Shown: positions 12,401 through 26,153, numbered from the stretch's first letter. The stretch: DNA of 64,000 nt from Lasiosphaeris hirsuta (GCA_030549175.1 JAUKUA010000002.1:5270001-5334000), one strand, 5' to 3'. Numbers and translations: made by a program. Notes: a model not told the origin generated them from the sequence alone.

Positions 12401-13537
12401 CTCAGCTTCCTTCAGCTCGTTTCTTTCTCCCACGATAGGTTCCGTCGCACGTTGGATGGGATGAGCCGTGGAAACGCTCACGTTCGTGGCATGAGCTGTG
12501 GAGACAATTGGTGGGAAATGAAGTTTGGCATGGGCCTGGTAGCTCGGACCGCGAAAGTAGCCCAACGTTGATTTGGTGTTGAGCTACAAGCCAAGGTCGA
12601 CTTCGGGAGACGCGATCCGGCGCGCTCCGGTATCCCACGTTGGCTTGGGTCCAGCTCGTCCTGGTCTTGACACTCGCGGGTCTTGGTCCTGAAGAAATCA
12701 ACGTGAATTTCATTTGGTGAAGTAGTCCTTGTTACACACGGAACGCTGCGTTCAAGCTGGCGCCTCCTGCTCTGCGCAGCCCCCCAAACGGGATCCTCCC
12801 CCAACCTAGATATCCTTGAGCACAACGACATCAAACAACCCATTTGCAGCCAAGAGTTTGAAAAGCAAACTCGCCGCAGGAACACAAAAGACCACCCCAA
12901 CCAAAAACGCGAGGACCATATGATAAATCTGCAAAATAACAGTTGAACAAAAGGACAATTTCCGCTCCCGCCGTCGCCGTGAGGCAATTCCGTTCTTTCT
13001 TGACAATCTCCCTTGACGTGCGTGCCTTGGAACGGGCAGCGAATAAAAATGATAGAAAAGAAAAACATAGCGTCATGCAAAACGAAGAGACCCCCGAGTA
13101 CAAGTAACCAGCAAATTGCTGGCGGCCACCTGTCGCCGAACTGGACTCCCTTTTATGAACCTCAGAAACACCGCCGGTCCCGGAATGGAAGGCAAAGGCT
13201 GGAACTGCACTCCAGCATTTTGTCATAACAATATTAGGAGACAAAAAAGGACCCGCTGAAGCCGAAATCCGCAATGCTGCCCGCGCGCGTAATTCTTGCG
13301 ATCCCACGGCCGTCCCACGCAAAAAGGGCTGCCCGCAAGGTGTTGGAGGTCAAAACTCCGGGTATAGCTCAAAAATATAGTGACTGAAGAGAAGGTGGCC
13401 GAAGAGGACGGAAATACTGGCCAGCAGATCGAACTCTTTGAACTCAATTAGGTTGAAGAAAAAAACCTCCGATAGAGGAGCCTCGCTTCGGCCGTATCGG
13501 TTTGAATTCCCACACACACCTCTCTCTCCTGGCTGCT
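6409..13537. other. Gene-poor region, no supported protein gene
   Basis: About 7 kb without an ORF that looks like a known family or splices into one. The only coding-like signal is on the minus strand at 6841-7002, an open segment ending in a GTAAGC donor-like site. No partner exon was found for it. A 13-G run lies at 12349-12361. A B-box-like GGTTCGAGCCC near 11112-11122 lacks a credible cloverleaf. The region may hold untranslated RNA or distal control sequence for the Zn2Cys6 gene, but the sequence does not show this directly. Confidence 0.5.
12349..12361. repeat. Poly-G tract (13 G)
   Basis: Run of 13 G followed by a G-rich flank in the gene-poor region. Confidence 0.9.
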
Positions 13538-14909
13538 CTAAGAGGACCGTTTGTTCAATCGCCCCAGCATGTTCCTGTCAATGTCATGGCTTGAACTGCG
13601 GTCATGCGGATCTGGGCCCATTAGATGATTCAGGCTCATCGGGTTGCTGCTCGAAGATGGCGGCGGGGGTGGCTGCGATTGCGACTGCGCCGAGCTCGGG
13701 GGTGGTGGGCCACCAGGGCTATTTCTATGAGGGGTCGGGGTCCTGTCCTGCTCATAGCTACCTTGCTGGTACTGACGATAAGCCGTCGGGGGCGTACCGC
13801 TGCTGTGCGTCGAGGCAGGAGACCGGCGACGAGGATCTTCGTCCACCGGATAGTTTGGAGGTGGCAGCCGCAGAGCATGCTCCTCCTCTGGCGGGCGCGT
13901 CCTACGCCGCCCGGGGTCACGGGGGTCTCTGTCATCGTACGGCGGGTACTGTCCGGTGGGAGAATGCATCCCTTGCGGATAATCAGAAGGGGGTGGGGGG
14001 TAAGCCCGTTGCTGCTGGGGTTGTCCAGGCGCAGGGGGCAATGGCTGACCATATGCACCGTACAGCGGGGTTCCGGGCGGTACCCCCCGGGGACTGCCGA
14101 CACAGGAACAAACGCGGCAGACGAATTCGATGATACTGGCTGGAACACACAGTCTATACGCAACTTGTCGCAATTTGTGCATTTTCCATTCGTGGTGTTC
14201 GCGTAACCACTGCAGCGAATCTAGTGATTGGTTGTGTCAGCAACGCTGCCCAAACCGCCTCGCCGTAGGTTGTTCGCCAGGAACTGGAAAATCATCATAA
14301 TACCTTTCTCTTCCTGCAGTAGCGGCAGGCAATCGATGTCCTCTGTCTCGGGGCAGCCTGTTGCGGCTGGGGAACAGCTGGAGGCGGCGCGTTTGCCCCG
14401 GCGCGGGCATAGTCGTAAGGAGGGTAAGCTGCCCCCGGCGGGTATCGGTACGCGTACGGAGATGGCTGGCCTTGATAGTACTGATCGTTGTACTGTCGTC
14501 GGTCGTCATACTGCCTGCGCTCATCATATTGTCGTCGGTCATCGTATCGAGCCCGGTCTTGGGGTGCGTGGACTGGTGGTAGCTGATAGCGCGGGTCTGA
14601 TGGAGGTGGTGGATAGCCGTTCGGATTTGTTGGAGACTCTGAAGACCAACTCCTCTGGTCGGGAGGGTACCTTTGATCTGACGATGCATATCGCTGCTCC
14701 GGATACCGCTGCGGCTCGGGCGCATACCCTGTACCCCCGGGGGCCGGGTATTGCAGTGAAGGCAGAGTCATGCCGCCCTGAGCACCCGGAGGTGGCTGCT
14801 GATACGGTGGCCTCCTGTCGTCTTCGTCTTCAGGGGGAGGGGGGTAGTGCGAATCGTCGGGATTCTCTCTTGATGGGTACCCTCGTCCTCCACGCAGGTC
14901 GTCTGCCAT
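13538..14909 (-). CDS. Zn2Cys6 binuclear-cluster transcription factor, apparent frameshift
   Basis: Exon 1 is 14909-14304 (202 codons) and exon 2 is 14220-13538, with an 83-bp intron inside the zinc cluster. The six cysteines fall at about residues 195, 198, 205, 216, 219 and 226, giving C-X2-C-X6-C-X10-C-X2-C-X6-C. That is a fungal DNA-binding cluster, here mid-protein rather than N-terminal. The N-terminus is Pro/Tyr/Asp-rich with short YDDRRQ-type repeats. The C-terminal part is Pro/Ser-rich, and no fungal-specific middle-homology domain is seen. The frame breaks at the C6 run 14083-14088: upstream (SAVPGG) and downstream (VPPGTPLYGAYG) parts lie in different frames, and one extra G/C would join them into about 429 aa. 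The likeliest cause is a homopolymer sequencing or assembly error; a real mutation or -1 recoding are alternatives. The start ATG is the first Met ahead of the conserved N-terminus. It is the only protein gene in a very large desert. Confidence 0.75.
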
Positions 14910-16459
14910 GCTACGGTGAACTGTGGCAGGCGCCAGATTGAAGATATTCGTGCAATTTGCCGGACTAAGTAAGGTAGGGCTTTCGCAATTAATACTGAGA
15001 GGGGGTCGGTCGTGAGCGCGCCTGCGGATGGGCGCGTTCGCGAAGTAGTACGGCCGGTCAAATCCTCGAGAATCAAAGGAAGTAGTCGGGCGGGCGGGAT
15101 GAGAGCGTAGAAGCACGAATAGGCGGACGGTGAATCCTCCCTAGTTCCCGCCGGCGTCTAAGTTTGGTGGCTGTAGGCCAGGGGCGGCGTCAAAGACGGA
15201 TGAACGCCAGCGGCGGCGCGGGAGGGGCCTTCTGATATACTAACAAGGCGGCAATCCACCAGAGCGGCGGTGCGGCAATGGAGGATCTCCGACGACCGGG
15301 CTAGTGGAATGCCACGAGCAAGAGGGGCTGTTGGGTGTTTGGAGAAAGAGGTGGGAGGAATGCGAGGTGAATTAGAAAGAAGGTACGAGAGGCGAGAGGG
15401 GCCAAAAGGGGAGACTCCCAAGCGGCCACGGAATGAAAGGGAAGAGCGGGTAATGATGTACCGCGTGCCGGGAAGGTGACTGGAACGACCCTTTTTCAAT
15501 GGGCGGGAGTTCCCTTGTTGCTGACGGCCTAGGTCCCGGTTAGTTTCCTGAGTTCGAAGCGAATGGTTGAGACCGGCTGGGCTGAAAGGAAAAAAAGGTG
15601 CAGGGAAAGTGACTTTTCTGCTCCCGCCAAAACAAGGAAGCCCTAAAGTCAAGACCCCAGGAAAAAAAGTTCCCAAAATTCAACCCCCCTCCAAACCTAG
15701 AGACCGCAGAGAAGAGACAGGGTTTGTGCAGCGAATCAAGCTTTCGACCAGCGCATCAACCCGCACTCACAAGTTGGCTTCGTTTGCCTGTGAATGAGGC
15801 GGGCGTCGAGGGGCGGCGTTGGCTGACACGACAGGGAGCAAATAGGGCAACGGCAGGCAGGAGGGGGAGCTGGCTGGCAGTGGTGGAAGATGAAGAGATG
15901 GTGGAGGAGGAAGACATATGTGTGGTGTGCATGCTAGAACACTGCAGCGGCGGGTTCGACCGAATGATAAAAAGGAACGCGGAAATCCAAGTCACCCCGT
16001 CGCTTGGTCGCCCGCAGAGCGCAAAGCATACGCAGCACACGAAGATGATGACCTCTTCTTCGTGCTGCGTCGTCCCTCTAGACCGCCTCCCCTCTCCCCT
16101 CTCCCCTCCCAACAGGGCGCTCCACTCCCGTCGCTATGTACCAGCCGCTCCCTGTAGGAGGGGAGGGGGGCATGCGGACAATTGAGGTGCGAAGGTGCAA
16201 ACACGCCGGAACCCAATCTCGAGATTGCGTGTACGTACCTTGTGACAGGTCTTTCCAGACCAAGGCCCCGAGCGGTGCGGGTACAAGAGGTACAGTGTCT
16301 GTACGGTGCCGTGCAGGGCGATGCGCTGCGCTGCGGTACAGCCGACGAGGACCAGACGACGAGCAGCTGGGCACAGGTAAAAAGGTGATGCGTCTTCTGT
16401 TTGCCGCCTACAATGCCACTGCTGGATGCAACAAGTGCGTTGAGTGCGTTGGAGAGGGA

Positions 16460-16476
16460 GGGGGGGGGGGGGGGGG
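16460..16476. repeat. Poly-G tract (17 G)
   Basis: Run of 17 G in the gene desert. Confidence 0.9.
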
Positions 16477-16501
16477 CAAGCGGTGGGAAGCGTTGCTGGT
16501 A

Positions 16502-16521
16502 TCTATACTGTAGTATAGATG
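16502..16521. repeat. Near-perfect 20-nt palindrome
   Basis: Two 9-nt arms, ATCTATACT and AGTATAGAT, surround a central GT. The core ATACTGTAGTAT recurs near 1562-1573. Confidence 0.7.
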
Positions 16522-16953
16522 GACAGCTGCTGCTAGCTGCTGGATGCGGGCTGCTGTGTGTCTTGGGTTAGTTGCTGCTGCTTCCTGTGGTTGCTGAGGT
16601 GGTCTGTTGAACAGGATGCGGCCTTGTCATTTCTCCACAGCAGACGGACGGGAGGGACGAGGCAGCTTCGGGCTCGGCTGGTGCCCACGGTCTACGCGGG
16701 TATTTGTATGGGGAGAGATGATCGTTCCGTTGAGGAGAGGGAGGAGTGAGCAGACGAGGGGGTGCGCTAGGTTCTCCTGCTAGAGTTCCACAGAGGCACG
16801 GTACCTTTTGTTGGCCAGGAGGTCAGGACGGAGGACGATGCACGCAGCAAGTATAAAGTGTCGCCGTTCCCGGCTGCAGACGCAGGTAGACGGATCAAGA
16901 AAATGACGGGAGATGGATGGAGGTGGATGCGGCGCGAAGCAGTGGTGAGAAAG

Positions 16954-16983
<30 letters not shown>
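16954..16983. repeat. Poly-A tract (30 A)
   Basis: Run of 30 A. No retroelement ORF or target-site duplication was recognised next to it. Confidence 0.9.
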
Positions 16984-16986
<3 letters not shown>

Positions 16987-19703
16987 CGTCGACCTGCTAG
17001 ACCAGCTCGACCCAGATTTGCCAGGGCTCGCGTCAACTCAATGGATGCAGTGCCAGGTGGGCGAGAGGTGGGCTGAGAGGGCTGCCAAAAGTCTGGCGAG
17101 AGGGAGCGCGGCTTATGACGGATCGGTGCTGCGTGTGCTGCGTGTTGCTGCGGGCTGGGTCACAGGCCCCAGGCGGCGTGTCCCAGATTTCCCACTCGGC
17201 GATGGGTGTGGCTGCTGGGAGCTGCTGGGGGAGCTGCAATGGCTGCAATCGGCGTCGTTGCTGCCGTGGTGGAGGCGCTGGGTCCAGGTGCACACAGTGG
17301 AGCAGGTGGAGGCGACCAAGCCAGCACAGACCCTGTGCCGCGGGCTGGCTCGGCTGCTGGGCGTGGTGGGTTTGTGGACTTGGACTTGGGTAGTTGTGGG
17401 TTGGTGCGGCCGGTCCCAGCGTCCCAGCGAGGGGGAGACCTGGAGAAGGGATGTACTGTTGTACCTCAGGGGGGTGGGCGCAGTGACTCGAACCTGAAGC
17501 GCGAGGTGTGTGGATTAAGGGACGTTGTGGGATCGCAGACTGTGGATTCCCTGCTGCTTGCTCTGGATTGCCTAATCCGAGCAGGTGCGGCCTGCGCTGC
17601 CAATCAGCCAAAGCCGGTCGACACGTGTAAAGGACAAATCCCAAGCCGTTAAAGGAAATCTCTCGATGGCTGCGCCTATAAAAGTCCCTCCGTTGAACCC
17701 ACCGGGGCGGCAGATGCACAATGGCCGCAGCTGGGGCCGCAGGGCCTGGGAGCCGAGAAAAGACAAAATAAAAACGAAGAAAAAACCTACACGGCACTAA
17801 GCTCCCAACAGGCAGCGGGTCGTTCCCGCCTTTATTCGTCGCCCCCCTCCCTCGTGGGTTTCTCCGCCGCCAGGCTACAGGCCACGCGAGAACAGACAGC
17901 TGGTCAGCCAACAGGGAGCTTAGATATGTGTGCGTGACCCTCCGCTGCAACCGCTCCACCGTTCTTAGGCCGTTATCTAGATTGAACGGGCACCACCGTT
18001 CTCACGCTCGATGGTGTTAATATTAATGCACACGGCACGCCAACACCAGTTCTCGTCAGGTAGGTTCTACGGTACCTCCGCCCGGCCAGGGCTTGGGGGC
18101 CGTTTGGCAGATGTGCTTCAACTTTGCAGCAGCCTAGGTTGGGTGAGTTGACACCACCCACCGACTTGCGGCGGGTGAAAAGCAAAAAAAGAAGTCGGCA
18201 ACAAAAATGACAGTGGCTTCAGACAACAGCCTCTTACTTTCCCCTCGTGCGCCTCTCCGTTCGGTGGTCTGATTCGTCACCTCGCCCGCTCCCACCTCAG
18301 AACCGGCTATCAGGGGACCCAACGGGAAGGATCCAGGCCGAACAGAGAGGTTCGAGGGGGAAAATGGCGCTGGCACGCTTCTCACGATGCATGCACCCGT
18401 TCGATCTCACTGGGTCACTCGGGCCGGGGCGGTACCGATGGCTGTTAGGAATGCAGTGTTGGTTGCTAGCTGCAGCCAGCAGTCGCGAGTCCGAGGATGA
18501 TAGCCTGCCGATGCACCGAGGCGTCTTGGTTGAACTGTCTTGGTGGTGCGATGCTGCCCCTCGGGCTTTGATTGGAGAACAAACGCCTTCCGTTTTGCCC
18601 CTTTGGGTTGGGCGAGTGTTTGCGACTCGCGCGGCGATGAGCTTCGAAAATGCGATGCAATGTCTCTGCACCTCTCTCGCCTCAATCAGCAGTGACGCGA
18701 AGGATGGCTCGACGTGAAGGAGCACCGGGAAAGGTATCTGTATTCTGGCTGACCAGCGTCGATGCCCAGCATGGCATGGGAACTGGGACGGAAATTGGGA
18801 TCGAGCATGCGAAAGGGTGCTGTTCGGGTCATACCCTGATAAAGGGTGATGCCGCGGGTAGCGTGTATATTAGAGGCACTTATAGCCCCGATTTGCCTGG
18901 AATCCTGGACGATCCCGGTTGATGAGTGAGTGCCAAGGGGCGCCAACCAAGCAGAAGAGAAAATAGATGGGCCTGTTGGGTATCAGCGATGGAGTAATAC
19001 CAGCAGGTTGCGTCGAAACGCAACATTTATCAGAAGAGGAAAACCAGAACGACTGCGATCTGCCGGGATGGAGGGTTGAGAGATTGGATTGCAGTCCTTC
19101 GTTTGAGGTGCGCCGCTAGGTTGCGCGCAGGCGCGGTCTGCGTGATCCGGGAAGGCAAGCAAGGCGAGCAAGGCAAGCATGCTCGACTCGCATCGACTGG
19201 ACTTGGAGACTTGGAGCAAGGCAAGCTGCGCTGGCAAACCCGCGAGCCACTCTTTTCGCACTGCCGACAGGCCTCGAGACTTTTTCTGAAATGCTTCCCC
19301 TGACGGCTCCGCGCCGTAGTGAGCACTCATCACACCCAAGGCGAGCTGGGAACCAGAGGCACGGCACGTTGGGGCCACACTCGGCCAGCATCTCGCTGGC
19401 CCTGTGGGGTAGGCTACCCGACCCGACCAGGCCAGGGATCGCTGTTCCGCAGAGGCGGGAGAGACGGTAAGGCCGTGTACAAAGTACACACTACGAACAA
19501 GGTAGCGTGCTCTTATCCCGCGAGCACATGGACGCGCCGTGAGCGGCTCCTGACGGGTGCGTAGCACTAAAAAGCCGGCCCCTGGTCGGAGAGATTTTGT
19601 GTCTGGAGGTTTGGGAGCGAGGGAGCAAGAGCGGGAGGTTTAGGAAGGAGGCTGGGCCTGAACAGATGATCCATCGCCAGCGCTCAACGGTCGTGTCCGA
19701 TAC

Positions 19704-19727
19704 TGTGTGTGTGTGTGTGTGTGTGTG
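19704..19727. repeat. (TG)12 microsatellite
   Basis: Twelve TG dinucleotides. Confidence 0.9.
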
Positions 19728-22365
19728 CAGCGACGGGTGCTTGGATGCCGTGACCTCTGGCACCAAGTGCTGGGCAGGTACATACAACCTACCGCAGGGT
19801 CGCAAGCGTGGACCGTCCCGTCAGCTGCGTGATGTACTGCGGTAAGAAACAGATGGAGCCGGACGAATGCGAAACATTTCCTGCCTCTTCGTCAGAACGA
19901 CCCTGGCTTGTCTGGCAGAGGCACCATTCCGCCAAGCCGCCAAGGCCCTTCGCTTCAGCACCGTACACATCATGCTACCTGGCGTCGAGGTCAGCTGAAT
20001 GTGGACACTTTCGCCATCAAGCGGTGTTCCCGTTTGGCGGGGGTCTGGACACTAAGGCAAAAGCTCCCCTGCGCAGCATCGCAAGGCCGGCTAAATATCG
20101 AAGACGGCATCGCGAGCCAGCGGCCGAAGAGGGGGAGCAGAGTGCGACAAGACAGAGCCAAAACTGTCCCGGCCGTCACGTCCGTCACCTGCGATGGCAA
20201 AGGGCCGACAATACCCACACCGTCACCGTTACGTGAGATGACAGGACAAGTGATCACTTGCAGCCGCTCAGCCTCGTGCCTTCACCCAGAAAAGAGCCAG
20301 ACGGTCGAGAGGCGATGGGGCCGAAACGCTGTTTTACTCGTCGCTTGGTCGAGGAGAGGGTGTGCCAGCCCTGGCCAGGTAGTAGCTCCCTACCGACCAA
20401 GCTCCCCGCCTCCCTGCCATTCTCAAAGCGCACGGGAGCACGAAGCACACTGACACTGCGTGCGAGTAATCCATTCGACACGTCAAGGCACAAGGCACAA
20501 GGCACGAGATGACGGGCTGCCTTATATTGTTTGTGCGAGCTTTGAGGTGTGTGTATGTGTGCCCATACTATGTACGGGCCTTGCATGCGAGACGGACCTG
20601 CGTGCCGCCCGTTCAGCCACCCGCCTCTGGTGTACTGAGGACCGAGGTGTGCTACCAGGTGGCTGCTGGATGACTATGATTGCTCACCTCAGTCATCAGA
20701 AGGCAGCTGAGCAGAAGGACCTAATCAGTTACCAATACGCAGGTGTTTCCAAGAAGGGAAGGGACAGGGAAGGGGGCCGGCGCATTCAGTCCCAGGAAGG
20801 AAAGAAGGGATGGGGCAGGCAGCACCGCATCTTGGTCTGACTCGCATGATCGATCTCGCACCCTTACCAAGACAGAAGACGGCCATTCTCAGGGACGGCG
20901 CGGCAAGACGGGATGCGGCAGCATCGAGCCCCAACGTTTCCCAGCCTGTCTCTCGGCCTGTATCTGCTTTTCTTCTCGCCTAGTGTACCGCGTCTTACGG
21001 TCAAGTGACGGCGGCACAAAGCCCATATCCTGCCTCGCGAGCCACGCCATTCCGGCTCCCACCATCCCATGCCCCTGTGCCCCCTCCTGTCGATCCCGCG
21101 AACCGACCCGGGCCGGCGAATAGCTTAATTACAGCACTCCAAGTCTCCGACTGCTCTAGATGGGCGAAGCATCATCTCGGGACCATCCAGCATCTCGATG
21201 GAGGGGGGCCAGGCAAGTCGCTTCGCTTGCCGTCCGACCAAATCCGTCTAGTCGCATGGGCCAAGACGTGCGGTAACCCAGGCTCGAGCCAGAGCTGGGT
21301 AACGGACGCTGACATATGCCCTCTAGATAGCAGCAGCTTTGCTTCCATAGGATCCTCACGTTCACCAAAGCAAGTAATATCACATCTTCCAAGACACTCT
21401 TCCAAGGCAACACGGACGGCGTATCCGAATTGCCGCCAGAGAACCACGCTCACACAGCAGCGCAAGGGTCAAAGGAAGGGTCTTTCGTGCCGTTGTTCTG
21501 CTGCAAAGGCCACGATATCACTGGGCAGGAGGGGCAATGACACTTAATGCTACTGATTGACTGCCCCTCTCTTCGATGACGACAGGTTGACGCTTCTCAG
21601 ATTCCAGGCCCGCTTGTGTGGCCTCTTGCGGACTCTCGATTCGCTTCTCGAAATCCAGGCTATCTCTTCGGGAAAAGGCCGAGCAGGGTTTATCGGGAAG
21701 CCATTGGACGCTCCCGCGCCCCGGTGCCCAGGGCAGCGGGTAGCCCAGCGGCAATCGACACGGGCGGCGATAGATGCGCAGCCCGCCACTGGTTCGCAAT
21801 ACTTCCAGATTCACACCGCACCTCACCACACCTCATTGCACTAGCCGCAAGTTCGTCCGAATATGAGCACGATTCGCTCCCCGGGCTTTCGACTGTCGCT
21901 ATTCTCGCGCCCTTGGCGCTTTCGCCCTTTGCACCCGCAACACTTTTTACCTCGTCACCTTCCACCATATCCTCGTGAGAGCAGATCGCGAATCATGGCT
22001 GGAAACGGTGTAGCGCGGGCAGGACCGGGACGCTGGGGCGTCGAGGGGGGCATCCTTGTCATCCATCCCTACGCCGCGTTCCCGATCACGGAGGCGTGGC
22101 AGATTCATAAGCCAAGACGCATTGACAAGGAGCGGGTTTCCTTCATCGGACCGCTTTCATACACTACACTACAACCACTACACATTCCCTTCCTGTGTCC
22201 GCTGGTTCGCGAACCAATGCCGTATCTCAGCTTGTCCCCTCTCAGCACAGCGGCGCGAAGTGTCATGCCACCTGCACAGGGGGAAACCTCCCTCGAGCCT
22301 CTTCAGCCCTCCACCCCCGCCACAGTTACACCCACTCGGTGCCATCCTGCCATGACAAACAAAGC

Positions 22366-22383
22366 GGGGGGGGGGGGGGGGGG
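22366..22383. repeat. Poly-G tract (18 G)
   Basis: Run of 18 G in the gene desert. Confidence 0.9.
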
Positions 22384-25300
22384 CATTGGTGCTGGGCCAA
22401 ACGGCTGGCCAAATGATGGCAGGCGAATGCGGGTGCGGTGCGTATGTTTGCTGTTTATGCTCCGGACGAGTGAGGGGCCGGGTCGCGACTCTGTTGGTCG
22501 GTTCTTGCAGCAGCGTCAAGACCAATGGCACAACGATGAGAGGCCATTGCCGCAGATGACAGGTTTTGCCTCTGAGAGTGCTGCGGGTGTCCCGGCCCCT
22601 GGGGCAAGAAATCTCTCGGACGGGAAGGCTTTTTAACGGGGCAGTGCAGCTCATGCAGCAGCCCAAGCGGGTGGGGAAGCTCCCGATAGAATGAACGCTA
22701 GCGAGCGGGTGTGCGAGGGTGTCGCCCTGCCCGTGCTCCTGCCCGTGCTCGCATTCCCGCATCCCGTGTGTCCGCCCTGGGTCCAAAGAAGAAAAGAAAC
22801 GCCAAACTCAGCAGCCGATTATCTCATCCGTCTCTGCCGCCAGATATGGCCCGAATCGCCACGTCGTCCCGTCCCAGATCCTTTTCTCCGTCCGCGAGCA
22901 AGGGAGGGTCAAGAAGACAAAAGAAATACAGACAAACGCCATGCAAGATCCGCCCATCTGCAGACGGGCGCTCTTCGACTTGCTCGATTTGTGCCTTTGA
23001 GCGGAATACAAAATTATCCCGATAGGAATCCCTGTGCCCCACAGCTACGGATAGATGGGCCCGCGACGGCACACACACGAAGACGTATCTCCCGCTCCCT
23101 TTTAGGCTCATCCCGTCATCCTTCTTCCGGAGCCGGACTCCTATAGGCCCGTCAGGTCTGCATCATGGTACCGTTTCGACCACGCATGCATATACCTACT
23201 ACGCCTGGACTCTTCTACTTTTCTCGTGAAGCCTTGGTTTTTTTGCGAATCTTGCGAATCTGAGAGCGTAATCATCACGTTCCAGCTTTCCGAAAGTGTC
23301 CGGAGTGTAACCTCGAACTGAGCCTGATCCAACTGCATTGGGGGCGGCAGGCATATCAGCTCAAAGGCAAAATCCAGGGAGTTAACAGGTGACGAGCCTC
23401 CCACTCTCAACTTGGTTGCCGACAAAGGGGATTGCAGAGTTGCAGTGGTGTGCCATTGCCTGCAATTATTTTTATGATCTCGCACTCATGTCGGCTCCGC
23501 TGCATGCGCCTGTCACTCGAACCGTTATTGGGTCAGACGTGAGGAAACACTGCACTCTTTTGATGCGGATCGCAAGCTTGTGACGAGGGATTCGCTTGGC
23601 TCTGTCTCGCATCATCTACAAATGTTTGCCATTTGCCCGAGTCTGAGCGAATGGAAGTACAGTGCCTGTAATACAAGGGACGTAAGGTAGAGCTACTTCG
23701 TACTGCGCCGTGAAGCCACCCTCGGCGCCCGGCGCCAAACGGTACCTTGTGTAACTCGGTCGCGGCCCGATCCCCAGACTGAGACTCGAGATACATCCTC
23801 CCACGCCACAAAACAGCGGTGGATTCGGACACGGGCCGCTGTGCCCGGAAGCGACACTCGACGGGCATGGTACCTTCCGTCAACACCCATGAGCTGTTAC
23901 TCATAATCGCCGTGGCTGCATGTACGCCGGCGCTGAAATGCCAAAGACTTCAGCCTGACACTCATGCCACCTCCTCGCGCAGGCCTCAGTGCGAACTCTT
24001 GGCCGAAAAATGCTGAGATTGGGCCTGTAGGATTGTCACTAATTGCGAGAATGCCGGTCTTATCGAGCCGTGAAGAGTCTCGAAGGAATGCAAAACGTCG
24101 TTGACTTTGCCCGGATCCTCCCCGGTCTAGCTACCCACGCTCCGGCCGATTATGGCGGATGGCGGAGTTGGCCCTGGCGTTGAGATGCTCTCGCAAAAGG
24201 CTCGCAGGAACAAATTGTTGTTGGTCCTTTACGCTAGTCTCGATTGGGCGCGAAGATGACCAGCAAACGGGTCATTCAGCGGGTGGCTGCTGCTCTAGCA
24301 TTGTTGCAGAGATAATGAAGGGATAAGGAAGAGGTCCTGCATGCCCCAGTGTCGACTCCCAGCCGACCACAAAATCCAGCCGGGAAAACGCTAATCTGTG
24401 CATTCGCCGGCGACCACTTCGCCAGGGATTTAGGCTCATTCGCGTTGGGCAATAGCCAGGTAAGCCAGGAACAGATGGGCTTACGGCGCCACGCACGGAT
24501 TCTACCCCTCCGAGACATACCCTAAGCTGTGATAAGGAGCGGAGGGATTCGACAGACATTAGCAGCAGCGTGTTCCCCATACACTACTCCAGCCAGTGTG
24601 TGGCACAAAAGGTCGGTTTGTCCTGTAGCGGCCCGAGTGGCGCGACTATCCGGGACACGGCTGATGCCTGAAGTGAGTCTGTCTATATCTAGATCAACAT
24701 CATGCCGGGTATAAAACAGGTCTCTCAATTGCGCCAGGGCAACTGCACCCAAGATGTATCAGGCCTTGAGAAAGTCTGAGACAAGACAAAGACACAAGGA
24801 CCTTAGTCATGGCCCAGATATTGAGGGATTGGAATGTTAAGACGGTGAATTGGCAGCGTTGGCACGCTGTCTTGGTTACTCCCCCTCCCACCCCTGCCCT
24901 CCCCCCAGTAGTGGTGGATTTTGAATCCGGCGACGGGTGCAGGATGAAAAGGATCCGCGGGCGGCAGGAGAGGAACGTCCCGCGCCCGTTCCTTTGTCTT
25001 GGGTCTCAAGAGACCCAAGCACCACCCGAGAATGGAAACTTCTCACAACCAAAGACCCCGATCAGGGCTTTCCCATCGTCCCGGGCCGGCCTAACTAATA
25101 ATTGGAGCCCGATTTCGACTTGTTTTGATTGATGGTATTCTTCTCAGCAGAAATCTCGAAGGCTTTGCAACCGAGTCCTCAATAGCTCAAGCAGTACGAT
25201 GGGACTTGAGGCACTGTTGTTTATCAATGGCGGGACAAGTTACCAACGGCCAAAACGGGCTTTGTGGGGTTCTGGCCCCGGACGTCGAGGATGCAATTTG

Positions 25301-25723
25301 ATGAAGCCCAGGACCTAGCCACGATGCATAAGCTCTGGCGGATTCTTTAACAGCAAAGATGATATGAACCCATCATTGCACATCCAACCTCTTTCGAAGA
25401 CTGCAAGTCAATCGCTCGTTCAACATCCGGTTGCCGCAATCCGAAGCGCATAGCACATATATTTGAGTATGTGTTCAGGCATGAATCCAATGACAGGTAC
25501 ATTCGGTATGGCTATGTGAATGTTGCGGTTAAGACCGACGCTTATTCGCAAATCCACAGGTCGGCCTTGTCTTGAGCAACAGCAGCTCCGGACGCCATAC
25601 TCCTGCTGAACTCGAATTCCAGAGAGCATAGAGCCCAGGTCTACTAAAGGGATGTTACCTTGCGTCAGAAACACTCTGGTTCGTGCTATAGCAAATGTCT
25701 ATGGTAATAGTGATGCGGCAAGT

Positions 25724-25737
25724 ACACCACCACCACC

Positions 25738-25786
<49 letters not shown>

Positions 25787-25787
25787 C
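25724..25787. repeat. CAC/CAA trinucleotide microsatellite
   Basis: A short CAC block passes into about 16 CAA units. Translated frames give poly-Gln or poly-Val, but no gene surrounds it. Confidence 0.9.
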
Positions 25788-26153
25788 GGCACTCGCTCCT
25801 GTATGCGCCTGGATATCCCACATAAGCATGTATTCGGTCTCCCTTGAACCCTGCCTCGTATGACAAAGTCCTAGAGTTTTTGGCACAATGCTCACTGGCA
25901 ATACTGAGTTGGGTTGTCAATTTCAGGTGCACTTCACGGCCGAACTATTCCAAGAAGGTATTACGGGTACCACAACGCATGTAGATGACCTGCCTTTTGG
26001 GTGCGTCAATTTTCTCTGCTGGGTTCAGGTACGCCGCTGGTAGATAGCCAGGTGGGCGACCAATGTCTCTCGCATACAGTTATTTTGCCATCCACCGCCC
26101 TATTCTCGGACGTAGTGTTCGTTGGATGCGAGGTTCTCTATATCCCACGCTTG

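Noticed and set aside
13538..14182. Treating the C-terminal ORF of the Zn2Cys6 locus as a separate gene
   Set aside because: Its N-terminal codons are out-of-frame zinc-cluster sequence; the frame break at 14083-14088 explains it better.
16954..16983. Poly-A tract as the tail of a retroposed element
   Set aside because: No upstream LINE/SINE-like body or target-site duplication could be seen.
17033..17959. 308-codon minus-strand ORF in the gene desert
   Set aside because: GC-rich, Pro/Gln/His-rich shadow-like composition, no recognisable domain, no splice context.
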